Origin: Chromatiales bacterium
Lineage (GTDB): Bacteria > Pseudomonadota > Gammaproteobacteria > Steroidobacterales > GCA-2729495
Reading direction: 5' to 3'
Assembly: GCA_016789845.1 (NCBI GenBank)
Contig: JAEUQA010000041.1
Span: forward strand, 32,786 to 96,785
DNA: 64,000 bases
Shown here one piece after another: positions 16,200 through 25,080 of the stretch (positions within the stretch are counted from its first letter, which is position 1; the number at the start of each line of letters is the position of its first letter). The notes under the pieces are model-generated. The model was not told the origin of the DNA, searched no databases, and saw only the letters and a list, made by a program, of their open reading frames with translations. The translations under genes and the position numbers were made by a program.

Positions 16200-16637
16200 A
16201 TGGGCATGAACGTCCCGGCGGGCGATAACGACGGCGAAGGGGAGATCCTCTCGGCGATCAACACCACGCCGCTCGTGGACGTCATGCTCGTGCTGCTCAT
16301 CATCTTCCTGATCACCATCCCGGTGATCACGAGGACGGTGCAGCTGGACCTGCCCAAGGCCACCAACATCGCGACCGTGACGAAGCCGGAGAACATCACC
16401 GTCGCGGTGGACCAGCGGGGCAACATCTACTGGAAGGAATCCCTGGTTCCCAACCAGCAGGCCCTCGCCGACCTCATCCGCGCCGCCGCGGTGACAGTTC
16501 CGCAGCCGGAGATCCACGTGCGGGGCGATCGCAACGTGCGCTTCGAGAACGTCGGACGCGTGATCCTGGCCCTGCAGAAGGGCGGCATCCAGAAGGTCGG
16601 CTTCATTTCCGAGCCAAATCGCGGCGGCCCCCGCTAG
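16200..16637 (+). CDS. exbD: ExbD-family protein, first copy
   Basis: A 145-residue biopolymer-transport protein with one membrane segment (about 25-45, VDVMLVLLIIFLITIPV) that carries the conserved aspartate of ExbD (NTTPLVDVMLVLL), the residue that conducts protons together with ExbB. The periplasmic part follows (KSLVPNQQALADLIR and the terminal KVGFISEP). It is 27 nt after exbB and 37 nt before a second exbD-like gene; the two copies are diverged (about one third of residues appear alike), suggesting a heteromeric ExbD pair. Confidence 0.93.
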   Translation: MGMNVPAGDNDGEGEILSAINTTPLVDVMLVLLIIFLITIPVITRTVQLDLPKATNIATVTKPENITVAVDQRGNIYWKESLVPNQQALADLIRAAAVTVPQPEIHVRGDRNVRFENVGRVILALQKGGIQKVGFISEPNRGGPR

Positions 16638-16674
16638 GGTCCAATCCAAAGGCCAGGCCAGAGGTCAGAACACC

Positions 16675-17097
16675 ATGGGTATGTCAGTAGGTTCCGGCGG
16701 GGGCGAAGGCGCCCCCATGATGGAGATGAACACCACGCCACTGATCGACGTGATGCTCGTGCTCATCATCATGCTGATCGTCACGCTGCCGGTGATGACC
16801 CACGCGGTAAAGCTCGACATGCCGCAGACCAACAATCCGCCACCGCTGGTTCCTCCGGAGGTGATCAACATCATGGTTGACTACGACAACTCGATCTCCT
16901 GGAACGGCACGCCAGTGCCGAATCTCGCCACCCTCGAGCGTTACTTCAAGGTCGAGTCCCAGAAGGATCCGCAGCCCCAGGTTGCGATCGAGGCACACCC
17001 CCGGGCCAAGTACGACACGGTTGCCCAGGTGCTGGCGAGTGCGCAGCGCAACAGCATGGTGAAGATGGGTATCGTCGGAACTGAAAAGTTCCAGTAA
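16675..17097 (+). CDS. ExbD-family protein, second copy
   Basis: A 140-residue ExbD paralogue, again with the signature NTTPLIDVMLVLI in its single membrane segment, keeping the key aspartate, and a periplasmic domain ending KMGIVGTEKFQ. Systems with two exbD genes downstream of one exbB are known in Xanthomonas and other gammaproteobacteria, where the second copy serves particular substrates. The 136-nt gap after it before the first TPR gene may hold an extra promoter or be a processing site; no clear promoter seen. Confidence 0.9.
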   Translation: MGMSVGSGGGEGAPMMEMNTTPLIDVMLVLIIMLIVTLPVMTHAVKLDMPQTNNPPPLVPPEVINIMVDYDNSISWNGTPVPNLATLERYFKVESQKDPQPQVAIEAHPRAKYDTVAQVLASAQRNSMVKMGIVGTEKFQ

Positions 17098-17233
17098 CGC
17101 CCCAGCCCAACGACCCGGCTCATCCCCGGCCAGGGTCGATTAAGGACTGATTCACAGGGTCGGCGGAACATCCCGCCCATGACCAGCGACGCGGCATAGA
17201 CCCGTCAGCCAACGATTGATCGGAGTTTTGACC

Positions 17234-18496
17234 ATGCGCAAGATCGTCCCCGCCCTGGCCACTGCCGGCCTGATGCTCCTAGGGTGCGCTTTCCTGAATG
17301 CGAGCCTGATGCCTGCCGCCCAGGCCCAGGCATCGAGGGCCAAGGCGCCCAAGATCAACCCCAAGGTCCTGAAGCCGCTGCAGGCGGCGCTGGAACTGAC
17401 GAAGGTCGACAAGTACGCCGAGGCGGAAGTCCAGTTGCAGGCGGCCGACGCCGTCCCGGACAAGACGCCGTTCGAGCAGTTCCAGGTCGATGAGCTCATG
17501 GGCTTCGTCTCGATCAAGCAGCAGAAGTACAACGCCGCCGCTGCGGCCTACGACCGGGGGCTCGCGTCCGGTCTCCTGCCGCCGGAGCAGGTCAACGACC
17601 GCCTGCGCCTCCTTGCCCAGCTCTACCTGCAGACCGACCCCAGGGACCTGGCCAAATCCGGCGAGTTCGGCAAGCGCTGGCTGGAGGCCACGGGCACCCG
17701 TGACCCGGTCATGCTGGGGCTCGTGGGCCAGTCGGCCTACTTCAGCGACAACTTCAGCGAGGCCGCGAATTACATGAAGGAGGCGGCGGCGGTGGCCCGG
17801 GCGGCGGGCAACAAGCCCGAGGAGAACTGGCTGCTGGTCCTGCAGAGTGCCTATTCCAAGCTGAAGAACGCGCCGGGCATCACCGAGGCCACCACCGACC
17901 TCGTGCGCTACTACCCGCGCCCGGAGCACTGGAAGACGCTGACCAGTGGCCTGCTCGCCCAGGCGGCCAGCAAGGACCGGCAGATCCTCCAGGTTTTCCG
18001 GCTGATGTACCAGGTGGACGCCATGGACGACGCGGACGAGTTCACGGAGGCCGCCAACGCCGCCACCGTCCTCGGGTCTCCCGGCGAGGCGCTCAAGTTC
18101 ATGGAGAAGGGCTACGCCACCGGCGTCCTGGAGAACAGTGGCGACAAGGCGAAGAGCCAGGCCCTGCTGGCGGAGTCCAGGCGCCTTGCTGCATCCGACC
18201 AGAAGACCCTGCCCCAGTTCGAGAAGGAGGCCCTGGCGGCCAAGGCGGGCGAGGCGGACGTCAGGCTCGGCGAGGCCTACCTGAGCTACGATCAGCCGGC
18301 CAAGGGCCTTGAGGCAATACAGCGCGGCATCGGCAAGGGTGGCGTCAAGAACGTCGACGAGGCCAACCTGTCCCTGGGACGGGCGTATATCCTTACCAGG
18401 AACGCCGCGGAGGCAGTGAAGGCGTTTGAATTGGTCAAGAGTCCGGAGTATGCCCAGCTGGCGCAGCTCTGGTCGATCTACGCGGGCCAGCAGTAG
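17234..18496 (+). CDS. Exported tetratricopeptide-repeat protein, first of a pair
   Basis: A 420-residue protein with a signal peptide (MRKIVPALATAGLMLLGC, cleavage near AQAQA) and an alpha-helical repeat body: repeated helices such as KYAEAEVQLQAADAV, QKYNAAAAAYDRGLASG and QPAKGLEAIQRGIGKGG are TPR/Sel1-like units. The ATG at 17234 has a GGAG 8 nt upstream; a TTG at 17216 is a weaker alternative. It follows the two exbD genes and is paralogous to the next gene (both have PDKTPFEQF/AGKTAFEQF, and the PAENWL-like segment). By analogy with the TPR partners of Vibrio TonB2 systems it may be a periplasmic component of TonB action; that is inference. Confidence 0.85.
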   Translation: MRKIVPALATAGLMLLGCAFLNASLMPAAQAQASRAKAPKINPKVLKPLQAALELTKVDKYAEAEVQLQAADAVPDKTPFEQFQVDELMGFVSIKQQKYNAAAAAYDRGLASGLLPPEQVNDRLRLLAQLYLQTDPRDLAKSGEFGKRWLEATGTRDPVMLGLVGQSAYFSDNFSEAANYMKEAAAVARAAGNKPEENWLLVLQSAYSKLKNAPGITEATTDLVRYYPRPEHWKTLTSGLLAQAASKDRQILQVFRLMYQVDAMDDADEFTEAANAATVLGSPGEALKFMEKGYATGVLENSGDKAKSQALLAESRRLAASDQKTLPQFEKEALAAKAGEADVRLGEAYLSYDQPAKGLEAIQRGIGKGGVKNVDEANLSLGRAYILTRNAAEAVKAFELVKSPEYAQLAQLWSIYAGQQ

Positions 18497-18520
18497 CAGT
18501 CTTTAGGACGGGTCGGACAA

Positions 18521-19744
18521 ATGCGCAAGAAGTCTCTGCTGATCGTTTTCCTCGCCGTGGCGGCCAGCCTGGCCGTCGGCGGCCTGGTGGCCCCGGCGCC
18601 GGCATTTGCCCAGCAGGCAAAGGTGGGCAAGAAGGTGGGCGATCCGCTGGCCGAGGCCCTGGCGCTGGGCAAGAAGGGGCAGTACCCACAAGCGCTCGCC
18701 AGGCTCAAGGCCGCTGATGCGGTCGCCGGCAAGACGGCTTTCGAGCAGTTCAAGATCAACGAGACCTACGGCTTCATCTACTCCCAGCAACGCAACTACG
18801 CCGCCGCGGCAGCCGCGTTCGAGAAGAGCCTCAACTCCGGGCAGCTCCCGGCTGGCCAGGTGAATGACCGCCTCAAGCAGCTTGCCCAGCTCAACTTCCA
18901 GTCGCCCCGGAACCTGGACAAGGTGATCGATTACACCAACCGTTACCTCAAGGCCACCGGCGGCGGGGACCCCGCCATGCACGCCATGCTCGGCCAGGCC
19001 TACCAGCTGCAGGGCAACGACAAGGCCGCCATCGCCTCGGTACAGAACGCGGTGCGCCTCTCGGGCGGGCGACCCGCCGAGAACTGGCTGCGCATCCTGC
19101 TGCAGTCCTACAGCAGGCTGGGCGACACCAATGGGGTGGCCGCGACCACGGAGAGGCTGGTCAGCCAGTACCCGACGCCGGACAACTGGAAGCTGATGTC
19201 GAGCACGCTGCGCAAGCAGGCGTCCGGTGACGACCGGGTGGCCCTGAACGTCTACCGCCTCATGGGCGAGCTCGACCTCATGGACAAGCCGGACGATTGC
19301 ATGGATGCCGCGATCGTCGGCATCCAGTCCGGCCTGCCGGCGGAAGCCGTGAAGGTCATGGACAAATGCACCGCCCGCAAGGTCTTCGGTCCGGAGGATG
19401 AGGCCCGCAGCCAGAGGATCCTGGCGGACGCCCGCAAGCGGGTAGCCGCCCAGCAACCAAACCTCGGGAAGATCGCCCAGCAGGCCTCGGCCTCCAAGTC
19501 AGGCCAGGACGAGATCGAGGTGGGCGAGGTCCTGCTCAGCTACGGGCAGGCCGACAAGGCCCTGGCGGCTGCCCAGCGCGCCGTACAGAAGGGCGGCGAC
19601 CGGGACTCGGCGATGATGCTGATGGGCCGGAGCCAGATCCAGCTGAAGAACGGGGCTGAAGCCCGCAAGGCCTTCAGCCAGGTGAAGAGCCCCGAGGCTG
19701 CTTCTGTCGCCAAGCTCTGGGGCATCTACGCTTCCCGGATCTGA
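18521..19744 (+). CDS. Exported tetratricopeptide-repeat protein, second of a pair
   Basis: A 407-residue paralogue of the preceding gene, starting 24 nt after it. The signal peptide (MRKKSLLIVFLAVAASLAVGGL, cleavage near AFAQQA) is followed by repeats such as QYPQALARLKAADAV, RNYAAAAAAFEKSLNSG and QADKALAAAQRAVQKGG. Both proteins share overall order and the ending AKLWGIYA/AQLWSIYA, so they arose by a local duplication. Together they close the tonB operon. A terminator is not obvious: a GC-rich hairpin of Gs and Cs at about 19755-19785 lacks a T-tract. Confidence 0.85.
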   Translation: MRKKSLLIVFLAVAASLAVGGLVAPAPAFAQQAKVGKKVGDPLAEALALGKKGQYPQALARLKAADAVAGKTAFEQFKINETYGFIYSQQRNYAAAAAAFEKSLNSGQLPAGQVNDRLKQLAQLNFQSPRNLDKVIDYTNRYLKATGGGDPAMHAMLGQAYQLQGNDKAAIASVQNAVRLSGGRPAENWLRILLQSYSRLGDTNGVAATTERLVSQYPTPDNWKLMSSTLRKQASGDDRVALNVYRLMGELDLMDKPDDCMDAAIVGIQSGLPAEAVKVMDKCTARKVFGPEDEARSQRILADARKRVAAQQPNLGKIAQQASASKSGQDEIEVGEVLLSYGQADKALAAAQRAVQKGGDRDSAMMLMGRSQIQLKNGAEARKAFSQVKSPEAASVAKLWGIYASRI

Positions 19745-19870
19745 CCCTTGCCGGCGGGGGGGCGCTGTGTCGCTCCCCCCTCAGTTTCCTCCGCCTTCTC
19801 AGTTCACCCGTGCTGGTATATAACTGGCCCAGAGCATCTTTCATGTTTCTGCGATCCCGGGAGAACAAGC

Positions 19871-21079
19871 ATGACGAATCCGGCGCGCGACACTTCCCCT
19901 GGTCTCAATCCCCTTGCCCGGTCACTGCTCGCCGCGGCCAGAGTGGTGGCCGTCTCGGTGCTCCTCGCGGCGTGCGGGCAGAAACCCGCAGCTCCGCCGG
20001 CGGAGCCTGCGGCTGAACCGGGTGCTGCAGCGCCGGCGGCCGTGGACACGGATGCCGAAAAGGTCCTCAACGTCTACAACTGGTCGGACTACATCGATCC
20101 GACGGTCATCGAGGACTTCCAGAAGGAGACCGGCATCACGGTCAAGTACGACGTCTTCGACTCCAACGAGGTCCTGGAGACCAAGCTGCTCGCGGGCAGC
20201 ACCGGCTACGATATCGTCGTGCCGTCCGCCTCGTTTCTCGAACGGCAGATCAAGGCCGGCGTCTTCCAGACGCTCGACAAGTCGAGGATCCCCAACCTCA
20301 AGAACCTCGACACCGAAATCACCTCCCGCGTAGCGCTGCATGACCCGGGCAACGAGCACTCCGTGAACTACCTGTGGGGTACGTCCGGGGTCGGCTACAA
20401 CGAAGCGAAGATCAAGGCGGCAATGCCGGACGCGCCCCTGGACAGCTTTGCCATGTTCTACGACCCGAAGGTGGTGTCAAAATTCAAGGGCTGTGGCGTT
20501 TCCATACTTGATGCCCCGTCCGAGGTCGTCGGTACGGTCCTGATCTACCTTGGCAAGGATGCCAACAGCGAGAATCCGGATGACCTGGCGGCTGCCGAGA
20601 AGGTCCTGACGTCGATCCGGCCCTACGTCAAGTACATCAATTCGTCCAAGTACATCGAGGACCTGGCGAACGGCGAGATCTGCCTCGCACTTGGGTGGAG
20701 CGGCGACGTTCTGCAGGCCCGGGACCGGGCCGAGGAAGCCGGCAACAACGTGGTGGTCAAGTACCTGATCCCGAGGGAAGGCGCCATCATGTTCTTCGAC
20801 ATGCTCGCCATACCTGCGGACGCGAAGCACGTGAAGAACGCCCACTTGTTCATCAACTACCTGCTGCGCCCGGATGTGGCGGCGAAGAACACCAACTTCG
20901 TCAACTTCGCCAACAGCAACGCGGCGTCCTTCAGCCTGGTCAACGAGGACATCCGGAACGACCCGGGCATCTACCCGGTCGAGGCGATAAAGCCGAAGCT
21001 GGTGCCGGACCTGGCTGAGAGCCCGCAGTTCACCCGCCTGCTGACCCGCAGCTGGACACGGTTCAAGACCGGCAAGTAG
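19871..21079 (+). CDS. potF: Polyamine ABC transporter substrate-binding lipoprotein
   Basis: A 402-residue PotD/PotF-type binding protein. It carries a lipoprotein signal (LLAACGQ, Cys at about residue 36) and an alanine/proline-rich linker, then the binding domain starting LNVYNWSDYIDPTVIEDFQKETG, the hallmark of spermidine/putrescine binding proteins, with NYLWGTSGVGYNEAK later. The lipid anchor is unusual for a Gram-negative periplasmic binding protein. It is the first of four genes with potG, potH and potI, so it delivers polyamines to that transporter. The ATG at 19871 is chosen over upstream open sequence because it starts the signal peptide. Confidence 0.92.
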   Translation: MTNPARDTSPGLNPLARSLLAAARVVAVSVLLAACGQKPAAPPAEPAAEPGAAAPAAVDTDAEKVLNVYNWSDYIDPTVIEDFQKETGITVKYDVFDSNEVLETKLLAGSTGYDIVVPSASFLERQIKAGVFQTLDKSRIPNLKNLDTEITSRVALHDPGNEHSVNYLWGTSGVGYNEAKIKAAMPDAPLDSFAMFYDPKVVSKFKGCGVSILDAPSEVVGTVLIYLGKDANSENPDDLAAAEKVLTSIRPYVKYINSSKYIEDLANGEICLALGWSGDVLQARDRAEEAGNNVVVKYLIPREGAIMFFDMLAIPADAKHVKNAHLFINYLLRPDVAAKNTNFVNFANSNAASFSLVNEDIRNDPGIYPVEAIKPKLVPDLAESPQFTRLLTRSWTRFKTGK

Positions 21080-21092
21080 GGCCGCGCCCGCC

Positions 21093-22241
21093 ATGACCGA
21101 GAGGCAGGGCCACGTCTCCGGCGAGGGTGGGCCTCCCCGGCCGATCGACAAGTCCAACGAGTACGTTCGCATCGAGAACGTGACGAAGCGCTTCGGCGAC
21201 TTCGTGGCCGTCGACAACGTATCGCTCTCGATCTTCAAGGGCGAGATCTTCTGCCTCCTCGGCGGCTCGGGCTGCGGCAAGACCACCCTGCTCCGCATGC
21301 TGGCCGGCTTCGAGGCGCCCACGTCGGGCCGGATCTTCATCGACGGGCAGGACATGGAGGACACCCTGCCCTACGAGCGCCCCGTGAACATGATGTTCCA
21401 GTCCTACGCCCTCTTCCCCCACATGACGGTCGAGAAGAACGTCTCCTTCGGCCTGGAGCAGGAGAAACTCCCCCGCAAGGAGATCGACCAGCGGGTGGCG
21501 GAGATGCTGGAAACGGTGAAGCTGAGCGAGCTGGCGCGGCGCAAGCCCCACCAGCTCTCCGGGGGCCAGCGCCAGCGGGTGGCCCTTGCCCGGGCGCTGG
21601 TCAAGAAGCCCAAGCTGCTGCTGCTGGACGAGCCACTCGGCGCCCTCGACAAGAAGCTGCGCGAGGCCACCCAGTTCGAGCTGATCAACCTGCAGGAGAA
21701 GCTCGGGGTCACGTTCGTCGTCGTCACCCACGACCAGGAGGAAGCCATGACCCTGGCCTCGCGCATCGGGGTCATGGACCGCGGCGAGATCGTCCAGGTC
21801 GGCACGCCGACGGAGATCTACGAGTACCCCACATCCAGGTTCGTTGCCGACTTCATCGGCTCCGTGAATATGTTCGAGGGGCGCCTGACGGAAGACGAGC
21901 CGAACTACGTGAGGATCCACGCACCTGAACTGAGTTGCGCCATCTACGTGGATCACGGCATCAGCTCTGCCCCCGGCGCTGCGGTCTGGGCGGCCATCCG
22001 GCCTGAGAAGATCGAGCTCACCCGGGAAGAGCCTGCGGGTCCGGACAACCGGGCGCGGGGAGTGGTGAAGGACATCGCCTACATGGGCGACATGTCCATC
22101 TATCTCGTGAAGATCGACAGCGGCAAGATGGTCCGGGTAACGCTGCCGAACTCGGTCCGTCAGCTCAGTGAACGCATCTCCTGGGACGAGACGGTCTGGC
22201 TCTCCTGGGATCCCTCGAGCCCGGTGATCCTTCCCCAGTAG
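21093..22241 (+). CDS. potG: Polyamine ABC transporter ATPase
   Basis: A 382-residue ABC ATPase of the polyamine family. Walker A is GGSGCGKTT (57-65), the signature LSGGQ lies at 155-159, Walker B LLLLDE ends at Glu180, and a C-terminal TOBE-like regulatory domain follows (EGRLTEDEPNYV, RPEKIELT). E. coli PotG is 377 residues. It energises import by the PotH-PotI permease. It starts 13 nt after potF and is followed after 24 nt by potH, in one operon. Confidence 0.94.
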   Translation: MTERQGHVSGEGGPPRPIDKSNEYVRIENVTKRFGDFVAVDNVSLSIFKGEIFCLLGGSGCGKTTLLRMLAGFEAPTSGRIFIDGQDMEDTLPYERPVNMMFQSYALFPHMTVEKNVSFGLEQEKLPRKEIDQRVAEMLETVKLSELARRKPHQLSGGQRQRVALARALVKKPKLLLLDEPLGALDKKLREATQFELINLQEKLGVTFVVVTHDQEEAMTLASRIGVMDRGEIVQVGTPTEIYEYPTSRFVADFIGSVNMFEGRLTEDEPNYVRIHAPELSCAIYVDHGISSAPGAAVWAAIRPEKIELTREEPAGPDNRARGVVKDIAYMGDMSIYLVKIDSGKMVRVTLPNSVRQLSERISWDETVWLSWDPSSPVILPQ

Positions 22242-22265
22242 GCCCTTCGCGGCCGCCGGAGTCCA

Positions 22266-23276
22266 ATGCCACGCTCCCAGACCCGACAGCTGCAGAAACC
22301 GCCCATCGATGCCTGGGGCGCGGGCCGGCTGGGCCTGATCTTCTCCCTGCTCTACCGCTACGGCCCGCCGCGGTGGTCCCAATACGTGCGCAAGCACTGG
22401 GCAGGGCAGCGCCTGGTCATCGCCGTGCCCTACCTGTGGCTGGTCCTGTTCTTTGCCGTTCCCTTCATCATCGTCCTGAAGCTCTCATTTTCCGAGGTCC
22501 GGCTGGCGATGCCGCCTTTCGCCCCGCTGATCGAGAGGGTCAGCGACGTGGCGTATGCCGTGAACGTGAACCTGGGCAACTACGCCTTTCTGTTTTCCGA
22601 CCCGCTCTACACCAGCTCCTACCTGTACTCCGTCAAGGTGGCGGCAATCTCGACCCTGCTCTGCCTGCTGATCGGCTACCCGATGTCCTACGCCATAGCG
22701 CGCTCGGCGCCGACGTTGCGCAACATCTGGCTGATGCTGATCATCCTGCCGTTCTGGACTTCGTTCCTGCTGCGCGTCTACGCCTGGGTCGGCCTGCTGA
22801 AGACCGACGGACTGATCAACCAGGCGCTGGGCATCTTCGGCCTGGGGCCCTTCACGATGATGTACACGGACTTCGCCGTGTACATCGGGATCGTCTACTC
22901 CTACCTGCCCTTCATGATCCTGCCGCTGTATTCGAACCTGGAGAAGCACGACCTGACGCTCCTGGAGGCCTCGGCCGACCTTGGCGCGGGGCCCATAAAG
23001 TCGTTCCTGCGCATCACCCTGCCGCTGTCCTTCCCGGGCATCGTCGCCGGCTCGTTGCTGGTATTCATCCCGGCGGTGGGCGAGTACGTCATCCCGTCGC
23101 TGCTTGGCCGGTCGGACCAGCTGATGATCGGGCGGGTCCTGTCCGATGAATTCTTCGCCAACCGGGACTGGCCGGTGGCCAGCGCCGTCTCCATTGCCAT
23201 GCTGCTCCTGCTGGTGGTGCCGATCGTGCTGTTCCAGCGCTTCCAGAACCGGGAACTGGCGGGAGCGAAGAAATGA
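22266..23276 (+). CDS. potH: Polyamine ABC transporter permease
   Basis: A 336-residue inner-membrane permease with six to seven membrane segments and the EAA loop that contacts the ATPase (LLEASADLGAGPIKSFLRITLPLSFPGI, written here only by its key residues EAS..G). The N-terminal cytoplasmic tail of about 55 residues before the first membrane segment is longer than usual. It pairs with PotI, whose start overlaps its stop by 4 nt (ATGA). Function: import of putrescine/spermidine with PotF and PotG. Confidence 0.93.
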   Translation: MPRSQTRQLQKPPIDAWGAGRLGLIFSLLYRYGPPRWSQYVRKHWAGQRLVIAVPYLWLVLFFAVPFIIVLKLSFSEVRLAMPPFAPLIERVSDVAYAVNVNLGNYAFLFSDPLYTSSYLYSVKVAAISTLLCLLIGYPMSYAIARSAPTLRNIWLMLIILPFWTSFLLRVYAWVGLLKTDGLINQALGIFGLGPFTMMYTDFAVYIGIVYSYLPFMILPLYSNLEKHDLTLLEASADLGAGPIKSFLRITLPLSFPGIVAGSLLVFIPAVGEYVIPSLLGRSDQLMIGRVLSDEFFANRDWPVASAVSIAMLLLLVVPIVLFQRFQNRELAGAKK

Positions 23277-24118
23277 AGTCCAGGAGCTGGTTCCGGCGCT
23301 TCGCACTGTTCTTCGGCTTCGCGTTTCTCTACGTGCCGATCCTGTCGATGGTCTTCTTCTCCTTCAACAACTCCCGGCTCGTGACGGTCTGGGACGCCGC
23401 TGACTCGCCCACCCTCAAGTGGTACCGGGCACTGCTCAGCAACGACCAGATCCTCGGGGCGGCCTGGCTCTCGATCAAGGTTGCGGCGGTCACGGCGACG
23501 GGCGCGGTGATCCTCGGCACCCTGGCAGGACTCGTTCTGGCGCGCTTCGGGCCGTTCAAGGGGCGGACGCTCCTGTCCGGCATGACCACGGCCCCACTGG
23601 TGATGCCGGAAGTGATCACGGGACTCTCACTGCTGCTGCTCTTCGTCTTCCTCGAACAGCTGATCGGCTGGCCCCAGGGCCGGGGCTTCGCCACCATCGT
23701 GATCGCCCACATCACGTTCGCCATGGCCTACGTGACGGTCGTCGTCCAGTCCCGCCTGGCAACCTTCGACGACTCCCTGGAGGAGGCCGCACTGGACCTA
23801 GGAGCCCGGCCGGCCAAGGTGTTCTTCAGGATCACACTCCCCCTGATACTGCCCGCCATCCTGTCGGGCTGGCTGCTGGCCTTCACGCTGTCCTGGGACG
23901 ACCTGGTGATCTCCCAGTTCGTGGCAGGCCCGGGCTCCACGACGCTGCCGATGGTGGTCTTCTCCAAGGTCCGGCTCGGCGTCAGCCCGGATATCAACGC
24001 GCTGGCGACCATCATGGTAACGATCGTGGGGCTGGGCGTGGTGCTGTCGGCGCTCTACATGCGCCGCCAGGAGCGTCGCGTGGCGCTGGAAATGCAGATG
24101 GCCAAGTCGGAGAAATGA
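23273..24118 (+). CDS. potI: Polyamine ABC transporter permease
   Basis: A 281-residue permease partner of PotH, six membrane segments, EAA loop around LEEAALDLGARPAKVFFRI. Size equals E. coli PotI (281). It is translationally coupled to potH by an ATGA overlap and closes the potFGHI operon. The gene ends directly at the hairpin at 24123-24151, which terminates the convergent porin gene and probably this operon too. Confidence 0.94.
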   Translation: MKSRSWFRRFALFFGFAFLYVPILSMVFFSFNNSRLVTVWDAADSPTLKWYRALLSNDQILGAAWLSIKVAAVTATGAVILGTLAGLVLARFGPFKGRTLLSGMTTAPLVMPEVITGLSLLLLFVFLEQLIGWPQGRGFATIVIAHITFAMAYVTVVVQSRLATFDDSLEEAALDLGARPAKVFFRITLPLILPAILSGWLLAFTLSWDDLVISQFVAGPGSTTLPMVVFSKVRLGVSPDINALATIMVTIVGLGVVLSALYMRRQERRVALEMQMAKSEK

Positions 24119-24152
24119 AAAACCCCGCGCAGCCTCGCCGGCTGCGCGGGGT
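24118..24152 (-). terminator. Strong hairpin terminator shared by convergent potI and porin genes
   Basis: An 11-bp GC stem CCCCGCGCAGC (24123-24133) / GCTGCGCGGGG (24141-24151) with a 7-nt loop. On the minus strand it is followed by TTTTTC, the U-tract needed for intrinsic termination of the porin gene. For the plus-strand potI the following sequence TCATTGG is weaker, but the stem is likely to stop that operon as well. Confidence 0.85.
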
Positions 24153-24184
24153 CATTGGTCAGGCCGATTCGTCGGACCGGGAGC

Positions 24185-25009
24185 CTACTCTTGCTTGGCC
24201 CAGGGGAAGGTCGTGGAGACGCTGATGAACGCCTTGGCCTCTGAAGACAACACCTTGTCGTCGCCCGGACACAGGACCGAAGACTTCGAACAGTCGGCCT
24301 CCTTGAGGTCGCTGCCGTCGATGTACTTCACCGCGAAGTCGAATCGGCCAAAGGTCCGGGTCAGTCCCACGGAGTAGTCATAGAATTCGTCGAGTCCGAT
24401 CTCGTCGCTGCTCCAGTAGTCGCCGGCGTTGTAACCCGCGTGGAGTGCCAGTCCGATCCCCCAGGCGAGGGGAATGTCGCCATTGACCTCCAGGTACCAG
24501 GCGCTCTCGCCCGAATTACTGAAGTCGGGGGAGTACCAGAGCTTGGTCGAGGCGTACTGGGTGATGCCGAGGCCCGCGTAGAACTCCAGGTAGTCGAAGT
24601 CCGCGCTGCCCTTGTCGCCGTCGTTGCCCAGGTACTTGTAGTACGTGGCGCCGACGTCGTAGCCGAAGCCCTCGGTGAAATCGGCCGCGTAACCAAGGAT
24701 GAAATCGACCTCGACATTGAGGTCCACGGTTTCGAAGTCCTCGCCATCGAAGTCTTCGCCGGGGTCCTGGCCGAAGTCGATGTTGCTACCCCATATCCCC
24801 GCATAGAGGCCGCTTTCGCCCTCCCAGTCGAGGCTGCCCTGAAGCGCCGGACTGAGTGCGGACTGGGTAATGCCCCGGAAGTCGTAATCGGAGGCGACGG
24901 TGATGGTCGAGCTGACCTCGGCCCGGGCAGTTCCAGAAGCCAGGACGAGCGGCGCGGCAAGCGCGAGGGCGCCAACACCAGCCAGCTGCGAGTGCAGGAT
25001 GCGATTCAT
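24185..25009 (-). CDS. Outer-membrane porin-like protein (TorF family)
   Basis: A 274-residue protein with a signal peptide (cleavage near GTARAE) and the repeated amphipathic strands of an outer-membrane beta-barrel, rich in Gly, Asp, Tyr and Phe and ending in an aromatic-charged tail (STTFPWAKQE). The opening EVSSTITVASDYDFRGITQS is the signature of the TIGR02001/TorF group of putative porins found in Gammaproteobacteria. The barrel is strongly acidic (many DG/DE pairs), which would suit passage or binding of cationic polyamines. It stands between polyamine uptake and breakdown genes. The start is ATG 25009; the further open frame upstream lies within the puuB gene. Confidence 0.85.
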   Translation of the reverse strand: MNRILHSQLAGVGALALAAPLVLASGTARAEVSSTITVASDYDFRGITQSALSPALQGSLDWEGESGLYAGIWGSNIDFGQDPGEDFDGEDFETVDLNVEVDFILGYAADFTEGFGYDVGATYYKYLGNDGDKGSADFDYLEFYAGLGITQYASTKLWYSPDFSNSGESAWYLEVNGDIPLAWGIGLALHAGYNAGDYWSSDEIGLDEFYDYSVGLTRTFGRFDFAVKYIDGSDLKEADCSKSSVLCPGDDKVLSSEAKAFISVSTTFPWAKQE

Positions 25010-25080
25010 GCGAAGAGTCCCCCTGGGCAAAGACGACGTGCAATTTGTGAGTATAAACGCCAAATCGTCGTCCGCGCCTC

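Noticed and set aside
19755..19870. GC hairpin and TATATA sequence between the second TPR gene and potF
   Set aside because: The hairpin lacks a T-tract and TATATAAC has no suitable -35 box 16-18 nt upstream, so neither a terminator nor a promoter can be supported.
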